In this document: positions 7,320 through 16,740 of the stretch, in pieces
Layout of the letters: each line of letters starts with the position of its first letter
Numbering within the stretch: the stretch's first letter is position 1
Assembly: GCA_937902125.1 (NCBI GenBank)
Contig: CALDIB010000032.1
Coordinates: forward strand, 57,511 to 121,510
From: an uncultured Treponema sp.
GTDB lineage: Bacteria > Spirochaetota > Spirochaetia > Treponematales > Treponemataceae
Reading direction: 5' to 3'
DNA: 64,000 bases
Translations under genes and position numbers: made by a program
The notes under the pieces: generated by a model
What the model was told of the DNA's origin: nothing
Databases searched by the model: none
What the model saw: the letters and a program-made list of their open reading frames with translations, nothing else

Positions 7320-9104
7320 ATGAAAAAAAGAACAAGCGTCGATTTGGCCAACGAAAAATCGCTTTCAAAACTGATGTTCAAGCTTTTGCCCATACAGGTT
7401 TTGCTTTCGTTGATTGTCGTGTTGAACGGAATCATCTCAAGCTTGTTCGCCAGCAATTTCATCGACATAAAGGCGATGAGCGCCGTTGGCCTTTACGCGC
7501 CAATTCTCATGCTTTTAGGCTCCATAAATTTAATGCTTGTAAGCGGTTCTACGATTTTGTGCGGCGAATGCATGGGCAAAAACCAAATCCAAGAAATGCG
7601 GGGCGTGTTCTCTTTGGACATGGCGGCCACATTTTTTATCGCCCTTGTTTTTTCAATTGGAATTTTTTTGCTGGGAAAATTTCAGCTTGTGGGATTTTTC
7701 ACCCATGAAGAAGAATTGCGCCCCGCTTTTTCCACATACTTGATTGGCCAGTCAATAGGCGTGATTCCATTTTTGTTCGGGAACCAGCTTTCTTCGTTTT
7801 TGTCCTTGGAAAACAAGATGCGGCGGAACATCGTTTCCAGCACCGCCTTTATAGTCTCGAATATTTTTTTCAACTTTTTGTTTGTTCAAAGAATGCAAAT
7901 GGGCGTGTGGGGCCTTTCTTTGGCTTCGTCCTTGGCGGCTTGGGTTTTCTTTTTTGTCCAAGCTCCATGCTTTTTGACAAATAAAAGCCAGTTCAAGTTT
8001 TCCGCAAAAAACATTCATCTGAAAAACTTGGGCCAGATATTGAAGATTGGATGCCCAGGAGCGCTTTCAAACGGCTGCCAAACTTTGCGGGGCTTGATTG
8101 TAAACCGCTTGCTTGACATTTATGTCGGCGCCGCGGGAATCTCGGCCTTTTGCGCGGCCAACAGCCTTATGACTTTGGTTTGGTGCGTTCCCGCGGGAAT
8201 GGTTTCAGTTTCAAGAATGGTGATGAGCGTTGGAATCGGCGAGGAAGACAGGACTGCGGTGGCCAATGTGATGCGGGTCATGTTCAAAAAATTCTGTCTC
8301 TTGAACAACATAATGGCCGCGGTCATAATCCTTTCCGCCGCGCCCTTGGCGAGTCTCTTTTACAAAGACGTTTCCTCAAGCGTGTTCATGATGACCGTTT
8401 GGGGCTTTAGGCTTTTGCCTCTCTCGCTTGCTCCTGGATCGATACTCCAGCATTTTGTTTGCTACGGACAGGCTTCGGGAAAATCAATTTTTGTTCAGTT
8501 GATTTCAGTTTTGGACGGAGTGGTTTTTGTTTCCTTGTGGACCGCTGCGCTCATTCCCGGTCTTGGAATGAACAGCGTTTATTGGGCCAATGTTTTGAAC
8601 GGGCTTTGCGTGCTTGCGGTGATTCTTTTGCATTCCATTGTTTGCAACAAGGGCTTTCCAAAAAATATGGAAGAATTGATGGTGATGCCAAGCGCTTTTG
8701 GCGCGCCGGAAAGCGAGCGTCTTGAGATGACCGTCAAGGGCATTGACGACGTTGTGAACCTTTCAAAAAAAGTTCAGGATTTTTGCCTTGAGCGCCGCGT
8801 TGACCAAAGGCGCGCCTTTTTGGCCGGCCTTTCCTTGGAGGAAATGGCGGGGAATGTTGTCAGCCACGGATTCAACAAGGACAAAAAGAGCCATAGCCTT
8901 GAGGTTAGGGCGATTCATAAAGACCAAGACGTGATTTTGCGCGTCCGGGACGACTGCGTTTTGTTTGACCCCATGGCGCGCCTTAGTTCCCAAGTGGACG
9001 GCGATGTGTCCAAGAACATTGGAATCCGAATGGTTTGCGCCATGGCCAAGAGCGTCAACTGGCAAAGCATTTTTGGCTTGAATGTTCTTACGATAAAGAT
9101 TTAG
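7320..9104 (+). CDS. MATE-family transporter fused to an RsbW-like ATPase domain
   Basis: A 594-residue fusion. Residues 1 to about 455 form a MATE transporter of some 12 membrane segments. After a short linker, residues of about 465-594 form a HATPase_c_2 domain as in anti-sigma-factor kinases: the N-box-like LEEMAGNVVSHGF, then VILRVRDDCVLFDP and a G box-like SKNIGIRMVCAMA. Such domains bind ATP and usually switch partner proteins; here it may gate transport or report on it. The start is the ATG at 7320 with AAGGAG nine bases ahead and a TATAAT at 7293-7298. Stands alone, convergent with namZ. Confidence 0.8.
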   Translation: MKKRTSVDLANEKSLSKLMFKLLPIQVLLSLIVVLNGIISSLFASNFIDIKAMSAVGLYAPILMLLGSINLMLVSGSTILCGECMGKNQIQEMRGVFSLDMAATFFIALVFSIGIFLLGKFQLVGFFTHEEELRPAFSTYLIGQSIGVIPFLFGNQLSSFLSLENKMRRNIVSSTAFIVSNIFFNFLFVQRMQMGVWGLSLASSLAAWVFFFVQAPCFLTNKSQFKFSAKNIHLKNLGQILKIGCPGALSNGCQTLRGLIVNRLLDIYVGAAGISAFCAANSLMTLVWCVPAGMVSVSRMVMSVGIGEEDRTAVANVMRVMFKKFCLLNNIMAAVIILSAAPLASLFYKDVSSSVFMMTVWGFRLLPLSLAPGSILQHFVCYGQASGKSIFVQLISVLDGVVFVSLWTAALIPGLGMNSVYWANVLNGLCVLAVILLHSIVCNKGFPKNMEELMVMPSAFGAPESERLEMTVKGIDDVVNLSKKVQDFCLERRVDQRRAFLAGLSLEEMAGNVVSHGFNKDKKSHSLEVRAIHKDQDVILRVRDDCVLFDPMARLSSQVDGDVSKNIGIRMVCAMAKSVNWQSIFGLNVLTIKI

Positions 9105-9107
9105 CGC

Positions 9108-10340
9108 TCATTTGTAAATCAAGTAGGGCTTTCGCTTCTGCAAAAAAACTTTTATGTCGGAAAGCCATGTGTCGCGGATTTCCTCCTCGCTCATTCCGCT
9201 GTCAATTTGGCCAATCAGTTTGTCGTTTCCCCAAAGCCGCGCGAGGCCTTCTTTTTGGTCAACCATTTTTTGCGCAGAGCCGATTTTTTTTGCCATTTGG
9301 ATAAAATATTTCAGCGTGAAAATTCCGTCAGGCTTTTCAAGTCCAAGACTGCTGGCCGCGGCATTGTCGGCCAATCCATAAAGAGGCTCGGAAGTTAAAT
9401 CGATTCCATAGCATTTTTTTCCTTTGAATTTTGGGTTTGTCGCCATTCCCTTTATGTCTTGCGGCGTGAAAACATATTGGCCAAAGGACTCGTCAGGGTA
9501 TCCGATTGCGGTGAAGGGGTGAAGCGTTCCTCGCCCCTCGCTTATTACTGTCGCCTCAAAAAGGCATAAAAATGGATAAAATCGGACGGCCCTGTGGCTT
9601 GGCAAATTGGGCGATGGCGGAACAGGAAGAACATACTCGCTTTTTCGCGTGTAGTTTTTTACTGGAATTACTGTCAAGTCGCATTTTGCCTTGTTTTCAA
9701 GCCAGCCCTCGCCGTTTATCATTTGGGCCAATTCTCCTGCGGTCATTCCGTATGCCAAAGGAATTGGATCAAGGCTTACAAAGGACTTCCATTTTTCATC
9801 CCTAATCGGTCCCGCGACGCAGTCAATGTTGGGATTGGGCCTGTCAAAAATGACAAGGGGAATGTTGTTCTCGGCGCAGGCTTCCATTATTAAATGCATT
9901 GTGCTTATGTAAGTGAAAAAGCGGGCGCCCACGTCTTGAATGTCGTAAACCACAATGTCAATGTCTTTTAGAAGTTCGGGCGAGGGCTTTAGTGATTTTC
10001 CGTAAAGAGAAAAAATTTTCACTCCTGTTTTTGTGTCCGTGTCGTTTTGAATTATTTCTCCTGCCTCGCCATTACCCCTAAAGCCATGCTCGGGAGCGAA
10101 GATTTTAACGACATTGATTCCGTTTTGAATTAAAAAATCCAAGTCGTGAATCATTTTCTTTTTGCCGACTATTGACGTGGCGTTTGCGGCTAGAGCGACG
10201 CGCTTTTTGTTTAAGATTTTTTTGTAAGCCTTGACTTGAGACGCTCCAACTTGGATTTCTTTTTTTTGTCCGCAAAAAATGGAGGCCGTCAAAAATAGCA
10301 GCGCCAACGATAAAAACTTCATTCGTCCTTTTGTCGTCAT
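9108..10340 (-). CDS. namZ: Exo-beta-N-acetylmuramidase NamZ (DUF1343)
   Basis: A 410-residue exported DUF1343 protein. The founding member removes non-reducing-end MurNAc from peptidoglycan fragments. Family motifs: KIFAPEHGFRG, VYDIQDVGARFFTYISTM, IFDRPNPN, IPLAYGMTAGELA, VPPSPNLPS and ATVISEGRGT. A hydrophobic leader (LSLALLFLTASIFC) gives export, possibly as a lipoprotein. The start ATG overlaps the stop of the upstream serine hydrolase gene as ATGA, indicating translational coupling; a second in-frame ATG at 10322 is possible. The pair is a common cell-wall recycling arrangement. Confidence 0.88.
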   Translation of the reverse strand: MTTKGRMKFLSLALLFLTASIFCGQKKEIQVGASQVKAYKKILNKKRVALAANATSIVGKKKMIHDLDFLIQNGINVVKIFAPEHGFRGNGEAGEIIQNDTDTKTGVKIFSLYGKSLKPSPELLKDIDIVVYDIQDVGARFFTYISTMHLIMEACAENNIPLVIFDRPNPNIDCVAGPIRDEKWKSFVSLDPIPLAYGMTAGELAQMINGEGWLENKAKCDLTVIPVKNYTRKSEYVLPVPPSPNLPSHRAVRFYPFLCLFEATVISEGRGTLHPFTAIGYPDESFGQYVFTPQDIKGMATNPKFKGKKCYGIDLTSEPLYGLADNAAASSLGLEKPDGIFTLKYFIQMAKKIGSAQKMVDQKEGLARLWGNDKLIGQIDSGMSEEEIRDTWLSDIKVFLQKRKPYLIYK

Positions 10341-12394
10341 TTTAAAATCTCCTTGATTTTTTTTATTTCATCCGCGTCGCGCAATGGCGAAAGACGCTTG
10401 ATTGACTGACGCGCGAGTTCCAGCGCTTCTTCAGAGCCGTCCGCCTTTGCCCTCCTGACAAACACTTCAAGAATTGAATAGGCCGCTTGAACAAGAGGGT
10501 GTCCTTTGTCAAAAATAGGAAGTCCTTCAACTGTTTCTTGCCTTAAAAGCCTGAATTTGTCGTGAACCATGTCTTCAAGCAAAAGAAGGCGGGCGCGTTT
10601 TTTGTCGGGCCCGTTGGTCATCCCTTCGTAAATCAATTGCGGAATCAATCCGTAATTGGCGCAAGAATAGTATGAGCCCTCAAAACTGTATGAGTATCGC
10701 TCTCGGTAGGGAGTGTTCCTTTTGCTGGTAAAATAAGCTAGCGCCAATTTTTGCTCTGGGTCAATCATCAATAGCGTTCCTGTCCAGCCGTTGTGACCGA
10801 TGGTTCCTCTTGACGCGCTTTGTCCAAAATTCCACGAGCGGCGGTCGTCGCCTTCTCTGTACCAACCGATTCCCCAATTGGCGCGCTGGTCGCTTTGCGG
10901 CGCGGAAAAAGCGTCGAGAACGTCTTTTGAAAAATATTTGTTAAGTCCGTAGCCGCCGCAAAGCTGAGCCCAAAGCATTTTCACGCTTTCAGCGGCGGTT
11001 GAAAAAAGTCCGGCGTGGCCGGAAACACCCGCCATGGAATAGTAAGCCATCTCGTCGTGGACTTGCCCTTGGATTGTTTCTTCGCGGCCCAAAAAGTCAA
11101 CGCAAGTTCCTCCTCGGCTGTTTCCCCTTAATTCCGTGGCCGCGCAATCGTCCTGCTCAAATCCGTTTTCAAGAGGGTTAAAGGCCGTGCGATTTAGTCC
11201 CATTGGATTCCAAAATGTTTTTTTGCAAAATTCATCCAGCGGCTCTCCCGTGATTTTTTCTATGGCAAAGCACAAAATGATGTAGTCAGCGTCCGAATAC
11301 AAAACTTTTGTTCCAGGCTGGTACAGCAGCGGAGTTTTGCATACGGCTTCATACGTTTTTTGCCTAGTTTCTTGGTCGGCGCCGCAGCCTGAGTAAAGCT
11401 TGTTCTTTGGAGTTTGGTTTTCTTTTTCGCGTCCTTGAGTTTGCGAGTTGAAGTTTATGTTGTGGTAGGAAGGTCCGGCTGGAAATCCCGCGCGGTGGCA
11501 GGCCAAATCTCTGATTGTGACTTGCGACTTCCATTTTTTGATTTGTCCAAGCGAGGCGCCTGATCCTTTTTTGTATTTTATGTTGATTGTCTTTTTGTAA
11601 AATTCGTCGCCCAAAATGTCGGATATTTTTGTGTCAAGGCTGATTTTTTTTTCTGAAATTAAAAACTCCAGCGCCATGTTTGTGGCCAAGGCTTTTGTGC
11701 ATGACGCCAAGTCAAACATTGTATGGACGCTTGTTTTTTTTCTTTCGTTTATTGGAATTGGATTTTGCTCGGAGTCATACGAGTTCAACCAACCCCATGA
11801 GTTTTGGTAAACCAAGCGGCCGTTTTTTGCCACGGCCAACTGAGCGTTTGGAAAGCCATGTTCAATGTCGGATTGGATTATTTCTGAAATCAAGTTGAAA
11901 GAGTCGCGGTCAAGTCCAGATGTTTCAAGGCTTTCTTCCAACAAAACGGAATGTGGAATGAAAATTTTTATTCCGTCCGAACTGTTGGCCGCTCTGATTG
12001 ACGCGGCTTGCAAAGTGTTTTTTCCGTCCCGAGCGATTTTTGAAAAATCTATTTTGTAACTTTTTCCGCCCTTAAGTCGGGAACAGTCAAGGCTTTTTTG
12101 GTTTATGAAAAGGCTGAAGCTTGAGACGCTTTTTCCAACTTGCAAATAAAGCTCTCCTTGTCCGTGAAAAAATTCAAAGGCGTATAAACTGTTCAGCGAA
12201 AGAGAATCGTCGATTTCACCTTGACGGTCGGGAAATGTCAATTCCGCTTGCCAACTGCCTTCGGGAATTTCTGATTCCGAAACCTTGAAAGTTTCTTGGC
12301 AAAAAGCCTTGCCGCAATTTAAAATAAAAAATATAAGCGCAGTTGACGCCGCGCGCTTGATGAAAGTTTTTTTTCTTGCCGTTTGAAAAAACAT
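10337..12394 (-). CDS. Exported serine hydrolase, beta-lactamase/transpeptidase-like
   Basis: A 685-residue protein. Signal peptide within residues 1-33, then an N-terminal beta-rich domain of about 140 residues, then a class C beta-lactamase/DD-peptidase-like domain with the SxxK motif FDLASCTKALATN, a YSDADY motif at the YxN place, and HNGWTGTLL at the K/HTG place. The last 130 residues are a helical extension. Coupled to namZ by ATGA overlap, it probably acts on peptide stems or esters of peptidoglycan fragments; antibiotic hydrolysis is unlikely. The start lies six bases after a TATAAT box, so the mRNA is probably leaderless. Confidence 0.82.
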   Translation of the reverse strand: MFFQTARKKTFIKRAASTALIFFILNCGKAFCQETFKVSESEIPEGSWQAELTFPDRQGEIDDSLSLNSLYAFEFFHGQGELYLQVGKSVSSFSLFINQKSLDCSRLKGGKSYKIDFSKIARDGKNTLQAASIRAANSSDGIKIFIPHSVLLEESLETSGLDRDSFNLISEIIQSDIEHGFPNAQLAVAKNGRLVYQNSWGWLNSYDSEQNPIPINERKKTSVHTMFDLASCTKALATNMALEFLISEKKISLDTKISDILGDEFYKKTINIKYKKGSGASLGQIKKWKSQVTIRDLACHRAGFPAGPSYHNINFNSQTQGREKENQTPKNKLYSGCGADQETRQKTYEAVCKTPLLYQPGTKVLYSDADYIILCFAIEKITGEPLDEFCKKTFWNPMGLNRTAFNPLENGFEQDDCAATELRGNSRGGTCVDFLGREETIQGQVHDEMAYYSMAGVSGHAGLFSTAAESVKMLWAQLCGGYGLNKYFSKDVLDAFSAPQSDQRANWGIGWYREGDDRRSWNFGQSASRGTIGHNGWTGTLLMIDPEQKLALAYFTSKRNTPYRERYSYSFEGSYYSCANYGLIPQLIYEGMTNGPDKKRARLLLLEDMVHDKFRLLRQETVEGLPIFDKGHPLVQAAYSILEVFVRRAKADGSEEALELARQSIKRLSPLRDADEIKKIKEILK

Positions 12395-12400
12395 TCTTTA

Positions 12401-12451
12401 ATTATAGCGCTCTTTTTTTTGCTTGGACAAGAGCTTTGTTTTTGCTATAGT
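12401..12451. promoter_or_regulatory. Divergent overlapping promoters, both leaderless in layout
   Basis: Minus strand: TTGTCC (12425-12430), 18 bp, TATAAT (12401-12406), six bases before the serine hydrolase ATG (12394). Plus strand: TTGGAC (12423-12428), 17 bp, TATAGT (12446-12451), six bases before the methylase ATG (12458). The two -35 boxes overlap. Confidence 0.55.
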
Positions 12452-12457
12452 AAAAGA

Positions 12458-13198
12458 ATGATTCGAATGGACACGCTTTCCAACGGCTATAAAATTTTTC
12501 AAGACGACAAGGCTTTTTGCTTTGGCGTTGACGCGATTTTGCTTTGCGCCTTTTCAAAAATGAAGAAGGGCGACAAGGCGATTGACCTTGGAACTGGAAA
12601 CGGAATCATTCCTCTTGCATTGCAAAAAAAATCTTTGTCCTTGCGTTCGAGCCATAAAAAAAACGCCTGCCATTTTACCGGCCTTGAAATTCAAAAGCAA
12701 GCGGCGGATTTGGCCTATAGAAGCGTTTTGGAAAACGGCTTGGAAGATTCCATTGACATTGTTCATGGCGACATAAAGCGCGCGGATAAAATTTTTCCAA
12801 AGGCGTCCTTTGACGTTGTCCTTTCAAATCCGCCTTACATGAAAGTTCAAGCCGCCAAAGAAAATTCCAGCAAGGAAAAGACAATCGCGCGCCACGAACT
12901 TTTGTGTTCCTTGGACGACATAGTTGCCGCGGCGGCGTTCCTTGTAAAAGAGGGCGGAAGTTTTTTTATGATACACAGGCCTTTTCGTTTGCAAGAAATA
13001 TTTGACGCCTTTGCAAAGAATGGATTTTCGGCGCGGCGCGCTCGTTTTGTCTACCCCAGCGCAGACAAGGCTCCTGAGATGGTTTTGATTGAGGCTAGAA
13101 AAAATTTAAAAAAAGATTTAAAAATCGAGCCGCCGCTTGTGATGTATCAAGGCAGAAACAAGACAAAGGCTTTTATTGACTATTGCTCGACTTGTTGA
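12458..13198 (+). CDS. TrmN6-like tRNA (adenine-N6)-methyltransferase
   Basis: A 246-residue class I SAM methyltransferase. Motif I is KAIDLGTGNGIIPLAL and the catalytic motif is VVLSNPPYMK, typical of N6-adenine methylation; the N-terminal FQDDKAFCFGVDAILLCAF matches YfiC/TrmN6, which modifies A37 of tRNA1(Val). The frame is open upstream to 12383, but that part would encode a spurious hydrophobic leader; the promoter and -10 spacing point to 12458. Confidence 0.8.
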   Translation: MIRMDTLSNGYKIFQDDKAFCFGVDAILLCAFSKMKKGDKAIDLGTGNGIIPLALQKKSLSLRSSHKKNACHFTGLEIQKQAADLAYRSVLENGLEDSIDIVHGDIKRADKIFPKASFDVVLSNPPYMKVQAAKENSSKEKTIARHELLCSLDDIVAAAAFLVKEGGSFFMIHRPFRLQEIFDAFAKNGFSARRARFVYPSADKAPEMVLIEARKNLKKDLKIEPPLVMYQGRNKTKAFIDYCSTC

Positions 13199-13202
13199 AT
13201 TT

Positions 13203-13598
13203 TCACTTCGCCTCGTTTTTTAAGCAAGAGGAGCAGCCCACAATCATTACGTGTTTTTTTCTTTGGGTTTTGTTAAAAAGCCTGGCGACCAAATGTCCGT
13301 CTTGAGGGATTGTTTTTCCGCAAACTGGGCAAAGGCGTTTCACTCCCGGCTCGCAAATTGGATGACAGTGGGGGCAGCCAGTGATGACGCAGCGTTGGTC
13401 TGGAACGTTCATGGGCCTAAAAACTTTGCTGAACATGTTCTGCCCCTTTTGAAGGCCGGAGCCGCAAATGGGGCAGTTGACCAAAGCCGGCTTTTCCTCT
13501 TTTTTTGCGTAAGGCTTTTTTTTTCGCTTTGAAAAGGCAAAGTATGAGAGAGCGATTATTAGAATCGTTATGGCCAACAATAAAAAAAGAAATTCCAT
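13203..13598 (-). CDS. Membrane-anchored double zinc-ribbon protein, unknown function
   Basis: A 131-residue protein with one N-terminal transmembrane helix (residues 3-22), a basic stretch, and two paired cysteine modules: CPICGSG with CPHCHPIC, and CPVCGKT with CSSC. Each looks like a treble of zinc ligands facing the cytoplasm. I recognise no named family. Confidence 0.65.
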   Translation of the reverse strand: MEFLFLLLAITILIIALSYFAFSKRKKKPYAKKEEKPALVNCPICGSGLQKGQNMFSKVFRPMNVPDQRCVITGCPHCHPICEPGVKRLCPVCGKTIPQDGHLVARLFNKTQRKKHVMIVGCSSCLKNEAK

Positions 13599-13693
13599 TT
13601 GCCAAAGTTTAGCGCGAATTAAAAAAAATGTTTAGACGTTCGGACGCAAGTTAGTGGACGCTAATGTTTTTTTTTGCTATATTTAAATTGAAT

Positions 13694-16219
13694 ATGGAGC
13701 GATATAGCGTTACAGGAATGTCATGCGCGGCGTGCGTGGCCCGCGTTGAAAAAGCCGTGAAAAAAGTTCAAGGCGTGGAGTCTTGCGCCGTAAGCCTTTT
13801 AACCAATTCAATGGCGGTAGAAGGAAGCGCTGACTCTCAAAAAATAATCCAAGCCGTTCAAGAGGCTGGATACGGCGCCGCGATTAAGGGGCAAGACAAG
13901 TCCGCCGAAAAGAAACAGCGTGATTTTGACCAAGGCCTTGAGGACACAGAAAGCCCCCGGCTTGCCAAGCGTTTGGCGTTCTCGGCGCTCTTTTTGCTTT
14001 TGCTGATGTATTTTTCTATGGGGCGGGTCATGTTTTCCTTGCCCTTGCCAAAATTTTTTGACGATAATTTTGTGGCGCTCGGACTTGTCCAGCTTTTGCT
14101 GGCCGCGATTGTCATGGTCATAAACCAAAAGTTTTTTTTAAATGGTTTTAAGGCTTTGCTTGGAGCCGCCCCGAATATGGACAGCCTTGTGGCTTTGGGG
14201 AGCGGAGCCAGTTTTGTTTACAGTTCCGTCGTTTTGTTTGCCATGACAGATGCCCAAGCGGCGGGCGATTCCCAACGGGCGATGGCCTTGGTCCATGACT
14301 TGTATTTTGAAGGCGCCGCGATGATTGTCACGCTTATAACGGTTGGCAAAATGCTTGAGGCTCGGGCAAAGGGAAAAACTACAAGCGCCCTCAAAGCCTT
14401 GATGAAGCTTTCGCCAAAGACCGCTTGCGCCATTCGCGATGGAAAGGAAATTGTCGTTCCAATAGAAGAATTGCAAGTTGGCGATTTTTTTGCTGTCAGG
14501 CCAGGGGAAAGCGTTCCTGTTGACGGCCTTGTTGTTGAAGGAACCGGCGCTGTCAACGAATCAGCGCTTACAGGGGAAAGCGTTCCTGTTGACAAATCGG
14601 AAGGCGACCGCGTATTTTGCGCGACGATGAATTTGTCGGGCTACTTAAAGTGCAAGGCCGTACGTGTTGGGCAGGACACAAGCTTGAGCCAGATTATTAA
14701 AATGGTTGGCGACGCGGCGGCTACAAAAGCTCCCGCGCAAAAAATAGCCGACAAAGTTTCGGGCGTTTTTGTTCCAATAGTTATTTTAATCGCGCTTGTC
14801 GCAAGCGCTGTTTGGCTTTTGCTTGGAAAAGATTTTAGTTTCGCTCTGGCAAGAGGAATCAGCGTCCTTGTGATTAGCTGTCCTTGCGCGTTGGGCCTTG
14901 CTACTCCCGTGGCGATTATGGTGGGAAGCGGCGTCGGCGCCAGAAACGGAATTTTGTTCAAAAGCGCTTCCGCCTTGGAGTTGACCGGAAGGACAAAAAT
15001 CGTCGCGCTGGACAAAACTGGAACGATAACAAAAGGCCGGCCGATTGTCACTGACATCTTTTGCGCTCAAGGCGTTTCTGAAACTGAATTGCTTCAGACG
15101 GCGCTGGACATTGAGGCTAAGAGCGAGCATCCGTTGGCAAAAGCCGTTTTGCAAAAAGCTTCTGAGCTGGACTTGTTCCCTAGGCCTGTTCAAGAGTTTA
15201 AGGCTTTGGCGGGAAATGGAATCAGCGCAAAATGCGACGGCTCATGCGATTTGCTTGCGGGAAGCGTTCGTTTTATCCAGTCAAAAGTCGATTTTGAAAA
15301 AGAAGCGCTTGCCGCCGCTGATAATTTTTCTGACCAGGGAAAAACTCCTCTCGCTTTTGCGCGGCAAAATAAATTGCTTGGAATAATCGCCGTGGCTGAC
15401 ACTATAAAAGAAGATTCCGCCGCCGCCATAAAAGAATTGAATTCCCTTGGCGTCCAAACGGTCATGCTTACAGGCGACAATCAAAAGACCGCCTCATTCA
15501 TAGCGAGAACAGCCGGCGTTGACCAAACTTTTGCCGGCCTTCTTCCAGAACAAAAAGCCGCCGTTATAAACGATTTAAAAAAAGACGGAAACGTGGCGAT
15601 GATAGGCGACGGCATAAACGACGCGGTGGCTTTGACGGCCGCCGATGTTGGCATGGCGATTGGCGCGGGCGCGGATGTGGCGCTTGACGCGGCGGACGTT
15701 GTTTTGGTAAAAAATTCATTGCAGGACGCTGTGACGGCAATTCGTTTGAGCCGCGCTTGCTTGCGGAACATTCGCCAAAATTTGTTTTGGGCTTTTTTTT
15801 ACAACGCGCTTGGAATTCCTTTGGCGGCGGGGGCTTGGATAAGGTTGCTTGGCTGGAAGTTGAATCCGATGTTCGGAGCGGCGGCCATGAGCCTTTCCAG
15901 TTTTTGCGTTGTTTCAAACGCCCTGCGGCTGAATCTTTTCAAGGCAAAAAAAATGTCCGCTGGCGAAAATAATTCCGCGGACAGCCACATTGACGGCAAG
16001 GAGAAAAATATGACAAAGACAATTAAAATCGAAGGCTTGATGTGCGAACATTGCGACGCGCGGGTCAAAAAGGCTCTTGAGGCGGTTTCAGGAGTTGCAA
16101 GCGCTTCCGCCGACCACACTAAAGGCCAGGCCGTAGTCGAGCTTTCCGCCGACGTTGCAGACGACGCGCTCAAAGCCGCCGTAGAGGCGCAAGACTACAA
16201 AGTTTTGGGCATTGATTAA
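13694..16219 (+). CDS. copA: Copper-translocating P-type ATPase with a C-terminal CopZ-like domain
   Basis: An 841-residue P1B ATPase. An N-terminal heavy-metal domain has GMSCAAC (Cys11, Cys14); the membrane copper site is CPC at 396-398, the phosphorylated Asp is in DKTGT (440) and the hinge is GDGINDA (about 638). The TGES motif is present in SALTGESVP. CPC predicts Cu(I) export. After the last helix a 25-residue linker leads to a second metal domain GLMCEHCDARV, which can also be made alone (see 16010). The ATG at 13694 fits the HMA start; it has no Shine-Dalgarno and lies ten bases after a TATATT box. Confidence 0.9.
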   Translation: MERYSVTGMSCAACVARVEKAVKKVQGVESCAVSLLTNSMAVEGSADSQKIIQAVQEAGYGAAIKGQDKSAEKKQRDFDQGLEDTESPRLAKRLAFSALFLLLLMYFSMGRVMFSLPLPKFFDDNFVALGLVQLLLAAIVMVINQKFFLNGFKALLGAAPNMDSLVALGSGASFVYSSVVLFAMTDAQAAGDSQRAMALVHDLYFEGAAMIVTLITVGKMLEARAKGKTTSALKALMKLSPKTACAIRDGKEIVVPIEELQVGDFFAVRPGESVPVDGLVVEGTGAVNESALTGESVPVDKSEGDRVFCATMNLSGYLKCKAVRVGQDTSLSQIIKMVGDAAATKAPAQKIADKVSGVFVPIVILIALVASAVWLLLGKDFSFALARGISVLVISCPCALGLATPVAIMVGSGVGARNGILFKSASALELTGRTKIVALDKTGTITKGRPIVTDIFCAQGVSETELLQTALDIEAKSEHPLAKAVLQKASELDLFPRPVQEFKALAGNGISAKCDGSCDLLAGSVRFIQSKVDFEKEALAAADNFSDQGKTPLAFARQNKLLGIIAVADTIKEDSAAAIKELNSLGVQTVMLTGDNQKTASFIARTAGVDQTFAGLLPEQKAAVINDLKKDGNVAMIGDGINDAVALTAADVGMAIGAGADVALDAADVVLVKNSLQDAVTAIRLSRACLRNIRQNLFWAFFYNALGIPLAAGAWIRLLGWKLNPMFGAAAMSLSSFCVVSNALRLNLFKAKKMSAGENNSADSHIDGKEKNMTKTIKIEGLMCEHCDARVKKALEAVSGVASASADHTKGQAVVELSADVADDALKAAVEAQDYKVLGID
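15998..16003 (+). promoter_or_regulatory. Internal Shine-Dalgarno for a CopZ-like chaperone
   Basis: AAGGAG lies inside the copA reading frame, six bases before an in-frame ATG at 16010. The strength and spacing match the best Shine-Dalgarno sites in this window. Confidence 0.6.
16010..16219 (+). CDS. Nested CopZ-like copper chaperone (in-frame within copA)
   Basis: A 69-residue product starting at the internal ATG and sharing the copA stop codon. It is a complete heavy-metal-associated domain: MTKTIKIEGLMCEHCDARV with the MxCxxC copper motif, then the usual beta-alpha-beta pattern to DYKVLGID. Other bacteria encode this chaperone as a separate gene after copA, and E. coli makes one from copA by frameshifting, but at the N-terminus. 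That both fusion and free chaperone are made is inference from the Shine-Dalgarno. Confidence 0.6.
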   Translation: MTKTIKIEGLMCEHCDARVKKALEAVSGVASASADHTKGQAVVELSADVADDALKAAVEAQDYKVLGID

Positions 16220-16233
16220 GTTCCGAAAAAAAT

Positions 16234-16737
16234 ATGAAAGTAGAACTCAAAAAAATCACGCAAGAAAACAAGGCGGACTTTGTCGCGCTTTGCAATTCCG
16301 TTGACAGAAAATATTTGTCCGACCGCCTTCCGCATCCCTACACGGAAAAAGACGCGGACTGGTGGATAGACATGCTTTCAAAAAACGACGGAAAAGAAGG
16401 CGTGTGGCGCGCGGTTTACGCCGACGGAAAATTGGTCGGACAAATTTCCGTCGAAAAAGACCAAAAGCATCGGGGCGACGCGGAGATTGGATATTTTCTT
16501 GCGACCGACTTTTGGTCAAAGGGAATCATGACCCAAGCCGCGCGCCTTGTCTGCGGCCTTGCCTTTGAACAGCTGGACATAATCCGAATCACAGGCCTTT
16601 ACTGCGAGCCAAACGCCGCCTCCGGCCGCGTTATGGAAAAAACAGGCTTTAAGCGCGAAGGAAAAAAGTTGAACGGCTTTGTAAAGGACGGCGTTGTTTA
16701 CAACCTTTGCGTTATGGGCTTGTTGAAGGGGAAATAA
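16234..16737 (+). CDS. GNAT family N-acetyltransferase (RimJ/RimL type)
   Basis: A 167-residue acetyltransferase. The acetyl-CoA region reads RGDAEIGYFLATDFWSKGIMTQAARLVC, and the C-terminal ITGLYCEPNAASGRVMEKTGFKREG is the family's N-A-S-x-R-V-x-E-K-x-GF signature. It likely acetylates an amino group of a protein or small molecule; the substrate cannot be read from sequence. Follows copA by 14 bases and is closed by a strong terminator. Confidence 0.85.
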   Translation: MKVELKKITQENKADFVALCNSVDRKYLSDRLPHPYTEKDADWWIDMLSKNDGKEGVWRAVYADGKLVGQISVEKDQKHRGDAEIGYFLATDFWSKGIMTQAARLVCGLAFEQLDIIRITGLYCEPNAASGRVMEKTGFKREGKKLNGFVKDGVVYNLCVMGLLKGK

Positions 16738-16740
16738 AAA

